Origin: JBLRWS01 sp047921075
GTDB lineage: Bacteria > Bacteroidota > Rhodothermia > Balneolales > Balneolaceae
Direction: 5' to 3'
Assembly (NCBI GenBank): GCA_047921075.1
Contig: JBLRWS010000097.1
Coordinates: 1-6,462, forward strand
Length of the DNA stretch: 6,462 nt
Below are positions 1 through 6,444 of this stretch, one piece after another. Position 1 is the first letter of the stretch. Each line of letters begins with the position of its first letter. The position numbers and the translations under genes are program-made. The notes under the pieces are model-generated. The model did no database searches and had not been told where the DNA came from. It saw only the letters and a list, made by a program, of their open reading frames with translations.

Positions 1-363
1 ATTTTAACCATCGGCAAAACGCCTCCCAACCCTTCGGTTGTAGTACAGAGCCGAAAGTTGCGCGAATTGGTCGTGGAGCTTAAAAAGAGATATGATCATA
101 TCGTTTTTGATTCCGCCCCGTACGGAATTATCACCGATGCGGCCCCGTTAATTCGCCTTTCGGACGGGATTGTTCTGGTCTGTAAATTTGGCGACACCCG
201 AACCGACGAACTTGGCTACTGTATTGAAAACCTGAATCGGGTAAAAGCCAATGTCATCGGGATTGCCATTAACAATTACGAGTACAAGAAAAGTACCGAC
301 TACTATTCCTCCAGTTATTACTACAACAGCTACAAACAGTACGAGGAGTACCAAAAAGCGTAG
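1..363 (+). CDS. C-terminal part of a Wzc-like bacterial tyrosine kinase (BY-kinase), 5' end outside the window
   Basis: This is the last 120 residues of an open frame that is already open at base 1. The family autophosphorylates on tyrosine and controls polymerisation and export of capsule or exopolysaccharide at the inner membrane. The fragment starts with a TPPNPS stretch, matching the 'PPNP(A/S)ELL' segment of the kinase domain. A Walker B-like strand IVFDSAP follows at fragment residues 34-40 (Asp at about 37), then the family-typical GIITDAAPL and DGIVLVCKFGDTR segments. The Walker A motif and the transmembrane/Wzz region must lie upstream. The last 30 residues hold ten tyrosines, the usual autophosphorylation cluster. 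The TTG at 58 falls inside the conserved domain and is not a credible start. The next gene, an SLBB protein 42 bp downstream, supports a polysaccharide-export locus. The kinase family is clear; its specific polysaccharide is unknown. Confidence 0.9.
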   Translation: MLTIGKTPPNPSVVVQSRKLRELVVELKKRYDHIVFDSAPYGIITDAAPLIRLSDGIVLVCKFGDTRTDELGYCIENLNRVKANVIGIAINNYEYKKSTDYYSSSYYYNSYKQYEEYQKA

Positions 364-405
364 CACGTTTTAAAGCCTAATGATGTAAATCCACTCTTGC
401 TTACA

Positions 406-936
406 ATGAAAGTAACCCGTTCTATTCTTTTTGTTTTAATGTTCGCCTTTTTTGCGATTGATGTTGCCTTTTCACAAACCCGCACCGTACCTACATCACA
501 GCAGTTTCGGCTTGGTGAAGGGCTTGTTCGAATTGCCGAACCGGGCCAACTGACCGATACCCTCAGCGTTTGGGGAGATATCAACGCGCCGGGACGATAT
601 CTTGTGCCCCGTGGCACTCGCCCTCACGAACTCATTTCCTATGCACGGGGCCCCATCAGTGTACGGACAGGAGAAACTATTCTCGACTGGAGTAAATTAC
701 GGCTGGAAATCACCATCTCCAGATACAACGGCGAACGCCGGCTCGAAACCATCGAGAATTTTCAATTTCGATACAATGAAGAGTATCCGGAGGGGCTGCG
801 CAATTTCACTCTCGCCAATGACGACATTCTCAGTGTTGAGGTGAAACGAAAGCCTGCCTTTGTGGATTATGTGCGGGTAATTGCACCCATCGTTAGTACC
901 CTTGCCACGTCTATTATTATCATAGACCGGTTGTAG
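406..936 (+). CDS. Small exported SLBB-domain protein, probably polysaccharide-export associated
   Basis: This protein has 176 residues. The ATG at 406 is preferred because it is directly followed by a signal peptide: MKVTR, a hydrophobic core at residues 7-18, and a probable cleavage after AFS (residue 23). An in-frame TTG three codons upstream adds nothing. Residues from about 45 to 145 look like a soluble ligand-binding beta-grasp (SLBB) domain, with the hallmark pattern 'V.GdI..PGrY.vprGt....lis.Arg' near residues 50-78. The C-terminus (about 156-173, ending SIIIIDRL) is strongly hydrophobic and could be a membrane helix. Outer-membrane export proteins of the Wza type combine a Poly_export domain with SLBB domains and are usually about twice this length or more. 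This one has no visible Poly_export part, so it is not a Wza orthologue. Its position behind a BY-kinase suggests a role in polysaccharide export or its regulation, which is inference. No Shine-Dalgarno sequence is visible. Confidence 0.8.
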   Translation: MKVTRSILFVLMFAFFAIDVAFSQTRTVPTSQQFRLGEGLVRIAEPGQLTDTLSVWGDINAPGRYLVPRGTRPHELISYARGPISVRTGETILDWSKLRLEITISRYNGERRLETIENFQFRYNEEYPEGLRNFTLANDDILSVEVKRKPAFVDYVRVIAPIVSTLATSIIIIDRL

Positions 937-965
937 TACAGACATTCCTTTAGATTCAACGTCTT

Positions 966-1628
966 ATGCCTCAACCTACCATTGCCATTGGCGACATCCA
1001 CGGATGTGACCGGACCTTGCGTGCCCTGTGGGAAAAAATTCGAAACCACGACGACGCTACATTCGTTTTTTTGGGCGACTATATCGACCGGGGTCCATCC
1101 TCTGCGCAGGTTGTTGAATTTCTTATAGAGATCGAAAAACAGGCATCCTGCATTTTTCTTCTGGGAAATCACGAGCAGATGCTGCTCAAGGCCCTGGAGG
1201 GAGAAAATATGAATCGCTGGCTGCATTTTGGAGGTGCAGAAACGCTGGAATCGTATGGCACATCCCTCGATGAGCTGACATTACCCGAACATCACCTCGC
1301 GTTTTTTAAACGTTGTGTTCCTTACTATCAGAACGAACACTATTTCTTTGCTCACGCCGGTGCCCCGCCTCATATGACGCTAAGCGAGGCGGTTCGCAAT
1401 ACCGAACATGCAGACTATTTTCTTTGGGGAAACGAGCACCTGAGTGCGCCGGAACTCCCTTGGGAAAAAACGGTGGTATTTGGGCACACCCACCGCGCCT
1501 ATCCTATTCTGAAGCCAAAATTGATCGGCATTGATACCGGTTGCGTGTACGATGAGCCCGGCTATGGCAAGCTTACGGCGGTTCTGCTCCCCGAAGAGAG
1601 ATTTATCCAGCAAGTTCGCCTCGACTAA
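966..1628 (+). CDS. PPP-family metallophosphoesterase (serine/threonine protein phosphatase-like)
   Basis: This 220-residue protein is the right size for the bacterial and lambda-phage-like protein phosphatases. The complete signature set of a two-metal phosphoesterase is present in order: GDIHG (residues 9-13), GDYIDRG (37-43), GNHE (67-70), HAG (130-132) and GHTH (173-176). Likely metal ligands are Asp10, His12, Asp38, Asn68, His130 and His174, and Arg42 is the likely phosphate-binding arginine. The ending IDTGC (189-193) is typical of the family. There is no signal peptide, so it is presumably cytoplasmic. Relatives remove phosphate from Ser/Thr and sometimes Tyr residues; the substrate here is unknown. 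The gene starts 29 bp after the SLBB gene, so it may be cotranscribed with the kinase locus. The ATG at 966 leads directly into the first motif and no Shine-Dalgarno sequence is seen. ApaH-type dinucleoside tetraphosphatase is a less likely alternative. Confidence 0.88.
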   Translation: MPQPTIAIGDIHGCDRTLRALWEKIRNHDDATFVFLGDYIDRGPSSAQVVEFLIEIEKQASCIFLLGNHEQMLLKALEGENMNRWLHFGGAETLESYGTSLDELTLPEHHLAFFKRCVPYYQNEHYFFAHAGAPPHMTLSEAVRNTEHADYFLWGNEHLSAPELPWEKTVVFGHTHRAYPILKPKLIGIDTGCVYDEPGYGKLTAVLLPEERFIQQVRLD

Positions 1629-1649
1629 TCCTCCCCCATCATTTTCCCC

Positions 1650-1680
1650 TTTGTCTGTTCGGAAGCGGTTTGCCTATATT
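1650..1680 (+). promoter_or_regulatory. Candidate Bacteroidota-style promoter ahead of the PaaZ-type gene
   Basis: A TTTG at 1650-1653 is followed after 21 bp by TATATT at 1675-1680. This resembles the -33 TTTG / -7 TAnnTTTG arrangement of Bacteroidota, although the final TTG of the -7 box is replaced by TCC. Transcription would start near 1687. That is after the upstream in-frame ATG at 1683 and agrees with the ATG at 1728 being the real start. It lies in the 99-bp gap after the phosphatase, where a new catabolic transcript would be expected to begin. The match is partial and this call is weak. Confidence 0.3.
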
Positions 1681-1727
1681 CCATGCAGAATCACAGTCAC
1701 CAACACGCTGCCATAACCTTATCAACT

Positions 1728-3776
1728 ATGAATGTACTATCGTATGCCCGGGGCAACTGGGTAAAAGACGGGAAAAAAAGAGATCTCATCAGTGCTGTAG
1801 ACGGAAGCACGATTGCCACCATGCACGAGGCCGATCTCGACTATAATGCCATGCTGGAGTATGCCAAAACCACTGCAGGGCCGGTTTTGAGAGAGATGTC
1901 CATTCATGAACGTGCCTTCAAAATCAAGTTCCTGGCTGCGCACCTGATGAAGCAGAAGGAGCGATATTACGAACTCTCTACACATACCGGCGCCACCAAA
2001 AAAGACAGCTGGATTGATATTGACGGCGGGCTCATCACCGCGTTTGGGATGTCCAGTCAGTCTCGAAAAAATCTCTCCGACCTCCCCTGGCATGTCGATG
2101 GCGGACAAGTGACACTCTCGCGCAAAGGCAGCTTTACCGGGCAACACATTTGCGTGCCCCGCCGCGGTGTTGCCGTCCAGATCAACGCATTCAATTTCCC
2201 CGTCTGGGGGATGCTCGAAAAGCTGGCACCCGCTTTTATTGCCGGTGTGCCCTCCATCATCAAACCGTCTCCGCTGGGAATGTACCTGGCTTTTGCCGTC
2301 TTCAAAGACATCATCGACTCCGGCATTCTTCCGGAGGGCAGCGTGCAGTTTATTGCGGCCGATGTACCGGGTGATCTGTTTGATCATCTTACAAGCCAGG
2401 ATATGGTATCGTTTACGGGATCGGCCGAAACGGGAAAAAAGCTGAAACAGCATCCATCCATTGTGGCCAATAGCGTTCCGTTTAACCTGGAAGCTGATTC
2501 GCTGAACGCCTCTATTTTAGGGCCGGACGTCACTCCCGAAATGGAAGAGTTCGGGCTTTTTATCAAAGAGGTAGCCGGAGAGATGACCGTTAAAACCGGC
2601 CAGAAGTGCACCGCCATCCGCCGCACCATCGTCCCGAAAGAGCGGATGGATGATGTGATCAACGCCCTGAAAGAGCGCCTCGAAAAGACCACGGTTGGCC
2701 ATCCTGCCGAAGAAGCTACCCGTATGGGCCCGCTGGCAAGCGCCGAGCAATCCCACCGATTTGATGAACAGCTGCAAAAATTAAGCGACGTGACGGAAAC
2801 CGTATATACCGGCAATAATGGGCTATCGGGCGATGCGTTCAGTGCTGCCAGGGTACTGGTTTGTCACACGCCGATGCAGATAAATGAGGTGCACCGGCTC
2901 GAAGCGTTTGGCCCGATGACTACCGTGATGCCGTACGATTCGGTTGACGAAGCAATTGCCATTGCCAATAAAGCCGACGGCTCTCTTGTAGGCTCGCTCT
3001 TTACCGCCGATGATTCCGTAGCCAAAGAGATCACATTGGGATGTGCGCCCTATCACGGCCGATTCATGATCATCAACCGGCACAGCGCCGGCGAATCGAC
3101 GGGGCACGGCTCCCCCATCGCCTCACTCGTGCATGGCGGGCCGGGCCGGGCCGGAGGCGGCGAAGAGCTTGGCGGAGCGCGTGCGGTGCTTCATCACATG
3201 CAGCGGGTTGCCCTGCAAGGCTCGCCCACAACGCTGATGGCCATCACCGGGCAGCACATTAAAGGAGCCGAAACCACGCCCGGCAACACCCATCCCTTCC
3301 GTCGCTACTTCGAAGAGCTGTCCACAGGCGATCACCTGATCACGCATCGCCGGACACTTACAGAAGCCGATATCGTTAATTTCGGAACGCTCAGCGGCGA
3401 CCATTTTTATGCGCATTTTGATGATGTTGCCGCCAAAGAGTCGATTTTCGGCAAACGTGTAGCCCACGGTTATCTGGTTCTATCAGCGGCCGCAGGCATG
3501 TTTGTAGATCCCGCTCCGGGGCCGGTGATGCTCAACTACGGGCTGGAAGAGTTGCGCTTTCTGGCTCCTGTATTTCCGGGTGATACCATTCAGGTAAAGC
3601 TGATCGTAAAAAAGAAAACCGCCCGCCAACAGCGCGAAACCGATCCCAAACCGTTCGGTATGGTCTGGTTTGATGTGGAAGTGACCAATCAGCAAAGCGA
3701 TCTCGTGGCCGAATATACCATCCTGACACTGGTTGAACGAAAACAGCGCCTCGATATGGACCACTCATCCATGTAA
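1728..3776 (+). CDS. paaZ: PaaZ-type bifunctional oxepin-CoA hydrolase / 3-oxo-5,6-dehydrosuberyl-CoA semialdehyde dehydrogenase
   Basis: In aerobic phenylacetate degradation PaaZ hydrolytically opens oxepin-CoA (MaoC-like domain) and oxidises the aldehyde with NADP+ (aldehyde dehydrogenase domain). This protein has 682 residues, against about 681 in E. coli PaaZ, and lines up with it along its length. The dehydrogenase domain (about 1-515) shows INAFNFP (152-158), Lys179 in IIKPS, FTGS (229-232), catalytic Glu255 in LEADSLN and nucleophile Cys294 in GQKCTAIRR. The HGGPGRAGGGEELGG block typical of PaaZ follows. The hydratase domain (about 522-682, from HPFRRYFEE) carries SGDHFYAH with Asp558 and His563 as the probable catalytic pair. 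I chose the ATG at 1728 because it aligns with the E. coli N-terminus (LSYARGNWV versus LASFLSGTWQ). An in-frame ATG at 1683 would add 15 unconserved residues. No Shine-Dalgarno sequence is visible. No paaABCDE genes lie in the window, so a related ring-cleavage substrate cannot be excluded. Confidence 0.93.
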   Translation: MNVLSYARGNWVKDGKKRDLISAVDGSTIATMHEADLDYNAMLEYAKTTAGPVLREMSIHERAFKIKFLAAHLMKQKERYYELSTHTGATKKDSWIDIDGGLITAFGMSSQSRKNLSDLPWHVDGGQVTLSRKGSFTGQHICVPRRGVAVQINAFNFPVWGMLEKLAPAFIAGVPSIIKPSPLGMYLAFAVFKDIIDSGILPEGSVQFIAADVPGDLFDHLTSQDMVSFTGSAETGKKLKQHPSIVANSVPFNLEADSLNASILGPDVTPEMEEFGLFIKEVAGEMTVKTGQKCTAIRRTIVPKERMDDVINALKERLEKTTVGHPAEEATRMGPLASAEQSHRFDEQLQKLSDVTETVYTGNNGLSGDAFSAARVLVCHTPMQINEVHRLEAFGPMTTVMPYDSVDEAIAIANKADGSLVGSLFTADDSVAKEITLGCAPYHGRFMIINRHSAGESTGHGSPIASLVHGGPGRAGGGEELGGARAVLHHMQRVALQGSPTTLMAITGQHIKGAETTPGNTHPFRRYFEELSTGDHLITHRRTLTEADIVNFGTLSGDHFYAHFDDVAAKESIFGKRVAHGYLVLSAAAGMFVDPAPGPVMLNYGLEELRFLAPVFPGDTIQVKLIVKKKTARQQRETDPKPFGMVWFDVEVTNQQSDLVAEYTILTLVERKQRLDMDHSSM

Positions 3777-3798
3777 CCAATTGCCATCATACTCCCGC

Positions 3799-3829
3799 AC
3801 GGTTATTTCAACAAGGAAATCGAAGCCGT
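3799..3829 (+). terminator. Weak hairpin in the gap after the PaaZ-type gene
   Basis: The 123-bp gap between the PaaZ-type gene and the crotonase gene contains an interrupted hairpin. ACGG (3799-3802) pairs with CCGT (3826-3829), and ATTTC (3805-3809) pairs with GAAAT (3816-3820) around a 6-nt loop. A pyrimidine-rich, T-rich stretch follows (CATTCTTTCTTCTC). It could be a partial terminator or an attenuator that lowers expression of the downstream genes. The asymmetric internal loop and the lack of a pure T run make it weak. Nothing else in this gap looks functional apart from an AGGAG at 3874-3878, which lies too far from the ATG at 3900 to be a good ribosome binding site. Confidence 0.2.
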
Positions 3830-3899
3830 CATTCTTTCTTCTCTCTGCTGATAGGTTTACCTTTCAGCCCAACAGGAGCTTAAACCTCGAGAAACTACC

Positions 3900-4661
3900 A
3901 TGCCTGAACAAGGATCCATCACCACCACTACCGAACATTCGATCACTACCGTCGAATTCTACCACCCAAAAGGAAACTCCCTACCCGGCAAATTGCTCCA
4001 GGAGCTGGCCGACGCCATTACGCAAGCCGGAAAACATGACGACTCTACCGTAGTCGTTCTCCGAAGCAAAGGGGACGGTGCGTTTTGCGCAGGAGCGTCT
4101 TTTGATGAGCTCCTTTCCATTTCCGATTTAGATCAGGGGAAAACTTTTTTTATGGGATTTGCCCACGTGCTGAACGCCATGCGTACCTGCCCCAAGATGA
4201 TTGTGACCCGAGTGCACGGCAAAACTGTTGGCGGTGGCCTTGGGCTGGTAGCAGCATCCGACTACGCCATTGCGCACAGCAGCGCATCGATTAAACTTAG
4301 TGAACTGGCTCTCGGCATCGGGCCGTTTGTGGTGGGACCCGCTGTTGGACGTAAAATTGGCGTTGCCGCCTTTTCCACTCTTGCACTGGACGCCCGCACC
4401 TGGTACGATTCCAAATGGGCCCATTCAAAAGGGCTGTTCAGCAACGTACTCGACTCACTGGATGAGGTCGATGATGCGGTAAAACAACTTGCCGGCGATC
4501 TGGCCAAAAGCAATCCCGATGCCATGCGCGAACTGAAAGAAATTATGTGGCAAGGCACCGGCCATTGGGATGCCACCTTGGCTCAGCGCGCCGAAATCAG
4601 CGGACGGCTTGTGCTTTCCGACTTCACACGGGAATTTATTCAGCAGTTTCAACAGAAATAA
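3900..4661 (+). CDS. Crotonase-family protein (enoyl-CoA hydratase/isomerase), PaaF/PaaG-like context
   Basis: This 253-residue protein has the normal size of a crotonase-fold enzyme acting on acyl-CoA thioesters in the cytoplasm. The oxyanion-hole segments are present: FCAGASFDEL (CAGA at 63-66) and HGKTVGGGLGL (GGG at 111-113). Glu135 in KLSELALG aligns with the glutamate shared by hydratases and isomerases (Glu164 of rat enoyl-CoA hydratase). The second hydratase glutamate (Glu144) is Gly115 here. The usual PGxGGT loop is replaced by GPFVVGP (141-147), so the Asp of E. coli PaaG is also missing (Phe143). The C-terminal GRLVLSDFTREFIQQF is as in Bacteroidota relatives. One acidic residue favours isomerase-like chemistry over classical hydration. 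The gene follows the PaaZ-type gene by 123 bp, so an isomerase or hydratase step of the same pathway is plausible. The exact reaction is not determinable, so no gene symbol is given. Confidence 0.85.
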   Translation: MPEQGSITTTTEHSITTVEFYHPKGNSLPGKLLQELADAITQAGKHDDSTVVVLRSKGDGAFCAGASFDELLSISDLDQGKTFFMGFAHVLNAMRTCPKMIVTRVHGKTVGGGLGLVAASDYAIAHSSASIKLSELALGIGPFVVGPAVGRKIGVAAFSTLALDARTWYDSKWAHSKGLFSNVLDSLDEVDDAVKQLAGDLAKSNPDAMRELKEIMWQGTGHWDATLAQRAEISGRLVLSDFTREFIQQFQQK

Positions 4662-4703
4662 GTACCGCCCTACACTCCTTTTAACGCAGTAAATCAACCA
4701 CCT

Positions 4704-6338
4704 ATGTCCAACGCTTATTTTCATATTCAGGAACCTGTAAACGAACCATATCTCGATTATGCCCCCGGCTCTGCCGAGCGAAATGCACTCGATGAGGTAT
4801 TGGCCGAATTAAAATCGGAAGAGATTGAGATTCCTGCCCTCATCAATGGTAAGGAGGTAAAAACCGGGCGTACTGCCGATGTGGTAATGCCTCACAACCA
4901 CGGGCACAAACTCGGTACCGTACACCTTTGCGGTGAAAAAGAGGTTGAGCAAGCCATAGAGGGCGCCCTCGAGGCCCGAAAAAAGTGGGCGGCCATGCCG
5001 TGGCAGGAACGCGCTGCGATCTTTCTGAAAGCAGCCGACATCATTACCGGCCCCAAGCGGTTTTTGATGAACGCCACAACCATGCTCGGCCAATCCAAAA
5101 CGCCACAGCAGTCTGAAATAGAAGCGGTGGGCGAACTGGCTGATTTCTTTCGTTTCAACGCCTGGTATCTGACCAAGATTTACAAAGATCAGCCCCACTC
5201 GCCCGACGGCATGTGGAACCGGGTGGAGTACCGGCCGCTGGAGGGATTTGTATTTGCGATTACTCCCTTCAACTTTACAGCCATTGCCGCAAACCTCCCT
5301 GCCGCCCCTGCACTATGCGGCAACGTGGCAATCTGGAAGCCATCGCCGGAATCGATCTACTCCAGCTGGTATGTGATGCAGGTGTTGAAGGAGGCCGGTC
5401 TGCCCGACGGTGTGATCCAGTTTCTGCCGGGTGAGGGAGCCGATGTGGGTGATCCTGTTTTGGCAAACGAAAATCTTTCCGGGCTCCACTTTACCGGATC
5501 GGCCGGAGTTTTTAATCACCTCTGGAAAACCATTGGCAACAATATCGAAACCTACCGGACCTATCCGCGAATTGTGGGCGAAACGGGCGGTAAAGACTTC
5601 ATCTTTGCACACGAAACGGCCGACACCGACCGTCTGGTTGTGGCCGCTGTTCGCGGGGCGTTTGAGTATCAGGGACAGAAATGCTCCGCTGCATCACGCA
5701 TGTACCTGCCGAAATCGATCGCCGATGACGTGATTGAGAATCTGAAATCGGAAGTGCGCAAAATCAAAGTAGGTGATGTAGAAGATTCGGCATCATTTAT
5801 GGGAGCGGTGATCAGCCGCAAAGCGTTCGACAAAATCACCGGATATATCGACTACGCCAAAGAGGCCGACGACGCGGAGATTGTTGCCGGTGGCGGATAT
5901 GACGACAGTACCGGGTACTTTATTGAACCGACGGTAATTGTAACCTCTAATCCGACATTCAAGACCATGGAAGAGGAGATCTTTGGGCCGGTGCTGACCA
6001 TTTACGTATACGAGAACAGCGCTTTTGAAGAGACGCTGGAACTTTGTGATAACACCTCTCCATACGCACTGACCGGTGCAATCTGGGCCCGCGATCGATA
6101 CGCCCTACAGCAGATGGCAGACACCCTGCGTCAGGCTGCCGGAAATTTCTATATCAACGACAAGCCGACAGCGGCCGTTGTGAACCAGCAGCCGTTTGGC
6201 GGAGCCCGTAAATCGGGCACCAACGACAAAGCCGGAAGCATGGTCAATCTCTACCGCTGGCTATCGATGCGTTCCATGAAAGAGACCTATCAGGCACCGC
6301 TCGACTGGACGTATCCGTATATGGGTGAGGAGAAATAA
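4704..6338 (+). CDS. pruA: L-glutamate gamma-semialdehyde dehydrogenase (1-pyrroline-5-carboxylate dehydrogenase)
   Basis: This 544-residue protein matches the unfused P5C dehydrogenases (ALDH4 type) of Bacteroidota and eukaryotes, which oxidise glutamate semialdehyde to glutamate with NAD+ as the second step of proline degradation. Typical segments are NEPYLDYAPGS (13-23), FLKAADIITGP, ATMLGQSK, VEYRPLEGFVFAITPFNFTA (Asn190), IWKPSP (Lys212), FTGSAGVF (263-270), GETGGKDF with catalytic Glu293, and GQKCSAASR with nucleophile Cys327. EEIFGPVLTIYVY, ALTGAIWARDRYA and NFYINDKPTAAVV near the C-terminus are also diagnostic, the last being where this family binds the carboxylate of its substrate. 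There is no proline dehydrogenase domain, so it is not PutA. It starts 42 bp after the crotonase gene and is probably cotranscribed. A proline dehydrogenase gene would be expected elsewhere. The ATG at 4704 fits the family N-terminus; no Shine-Dalgarno sequence is seen. Confidence 0.94.
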   Translation: MSNAYFHIQEPVNEPYLDYAPGSAERNALDEVLAELKSEEIEIPALINGKEVKTGRTADVVMPHNHGHKLGTVHLCGEKEVEQAIEGALEARKKWAAMPWQERAAIFLKAADIITGPKRFLMNATTMLGQSKTPQQSEIEAVGELADFFRFNAWYLTKIYKDQPHSPDGMWNRVEYRPLEGFVFAITPFNFTAIAANLPAAPALCGNVAIWKPSPESIYSSWYVMQVLKEAGLPDGVIQFLPGEGADVGDPVLANENLSGLHFTGSAGVFNHLWKTIGNNIETYRTYPRIVGETGGKDFIFAHETADTDRLVVAAVRGAFEYQGQKCSAASRMYLPKSIADDVIENLKSEVRKIKVGDVEDSASFMGAVISRKAFDKITGYIDYAKEADDAEIVAGGGYDDSTGYFIEPTVIVTSNPTFKTMEEEIFGPVLTIYVYENSAFEETLELCDNTSPYALTGAIWARDRYALQQMADTLRQAAGNFYINDKPTAAVVNQQPFGGARKSGTNDKAGSMVNLYRWLSMRSMKETYQAPLDWTYPYMGEEK

Positions 6339-6353
6339 AACCGGAGCTAACAT

Positions 6354-6371
6354 TCAGACATGGTATGTTTT
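6354..6371 (+). repeat. Repeat copy 1 of a three-copy alternating repeat
   Basis: This is the 18-mer TCAGACATGGTATGTTTT. It contains a small dyad, ACAT-GGT-ATGT, centred on 6363. It begins 15 bp after the stop codon of the P5C dehydrogenase gene. It is identical over 18 bases to the copy at 6445-6462 and pairs with the inverted copy at 6404-6418. Confidence 0.9.
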
Positions 6372-6418
6372 CTCAGGCCAGCGCCACTGTAAAGCGCACC
6401 AACAAACATACCATGTCT
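6356..6418. repeat. Long inverted repeat with 15-bp perfect arms after the P5C dehydrogenase gene
   Basis: The arms 6356-6370 and 6404-6418 are perfect reverse complements (AGACATGGTATGTTT / AAACATACCATGTCT) around a 33-bp centre. Inside the centre, GCGC at 6381-6384 can pair with GCGC at 6394-6397 around a 9-nt loop. As RNA or as a DNA cruciform this would be a long hairpin with a large internal bulge. It could end transcription of the upstream operon, but there is no T run right after the second arm (it continues CTTTAATCCC) and the arms are AT-rich. A BIME/REP-like or MITE-like mobile repeat is an equally good reading. Confidence 0.75.
6404..6418 (-). repeat. Repeat copy 2, inverted
   Basis: This is the reverse complement of the 15-base core of copies 1 and 3. 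On the minus strand it is followed directly by GTTGGTGCGC. A similar GGTTGTGCGC lies on the plus strand at 6431-6440, in the spacer before copy 3. The resemblance suggests that the repeated unit is longer than the 15-18 bp core and has diverged outside it. Confidence 0.85.
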
Positions 6419-6444
6419 CTTTAATCCCACGGTTGTGCGCCTCG

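Noticed and set aside
966..1628. ApaH (diadenosine tetraphosphatase) identity for the phosphatase
   Set aside because: At 220 residues it is clearly shorter than ApaH (about 270-280), and its motif layout, including the tryptophan/glycine-rich WLHFGGAET segment, resembles lambda-type PPP phosphatases.
1737..2453. Long minus-strand open frame (238 codons) opposite the PaaZ-type gene, and similar minus-strand frames elsewhere
   Set aside because: They lie fully opposite strongly conserved plus-strand genes, show no recognisable domains, and are expected by-products of codon bias on the coding strand.
3135..3154. Tandem GGGCCGG-like GC-rich run as a possible repeat or regulatory element
   Set aside because: It encodes the conserved HGGPGRAGGGEE segment of PaaZ and is explained by glycine, proline and arginine codons.
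3733..4053. Plus-strand open frame spanning the gap between the PaaZ-type gene and the crotonase gene
   Set aside because: It overlaps the ends of two well-supported genes in another frame, and its translation has low complexity with no recognisable family.
4704..6338. Second phenylacetate-pathway aldehyde dehydrogenase instead of P5C dehydrogenase
   Set aside because: The N-terminal NEP..DYAPGS segment, GETGGKDF and NFYINDKPTAAVV are specific to the P5C dehydrogenase family.
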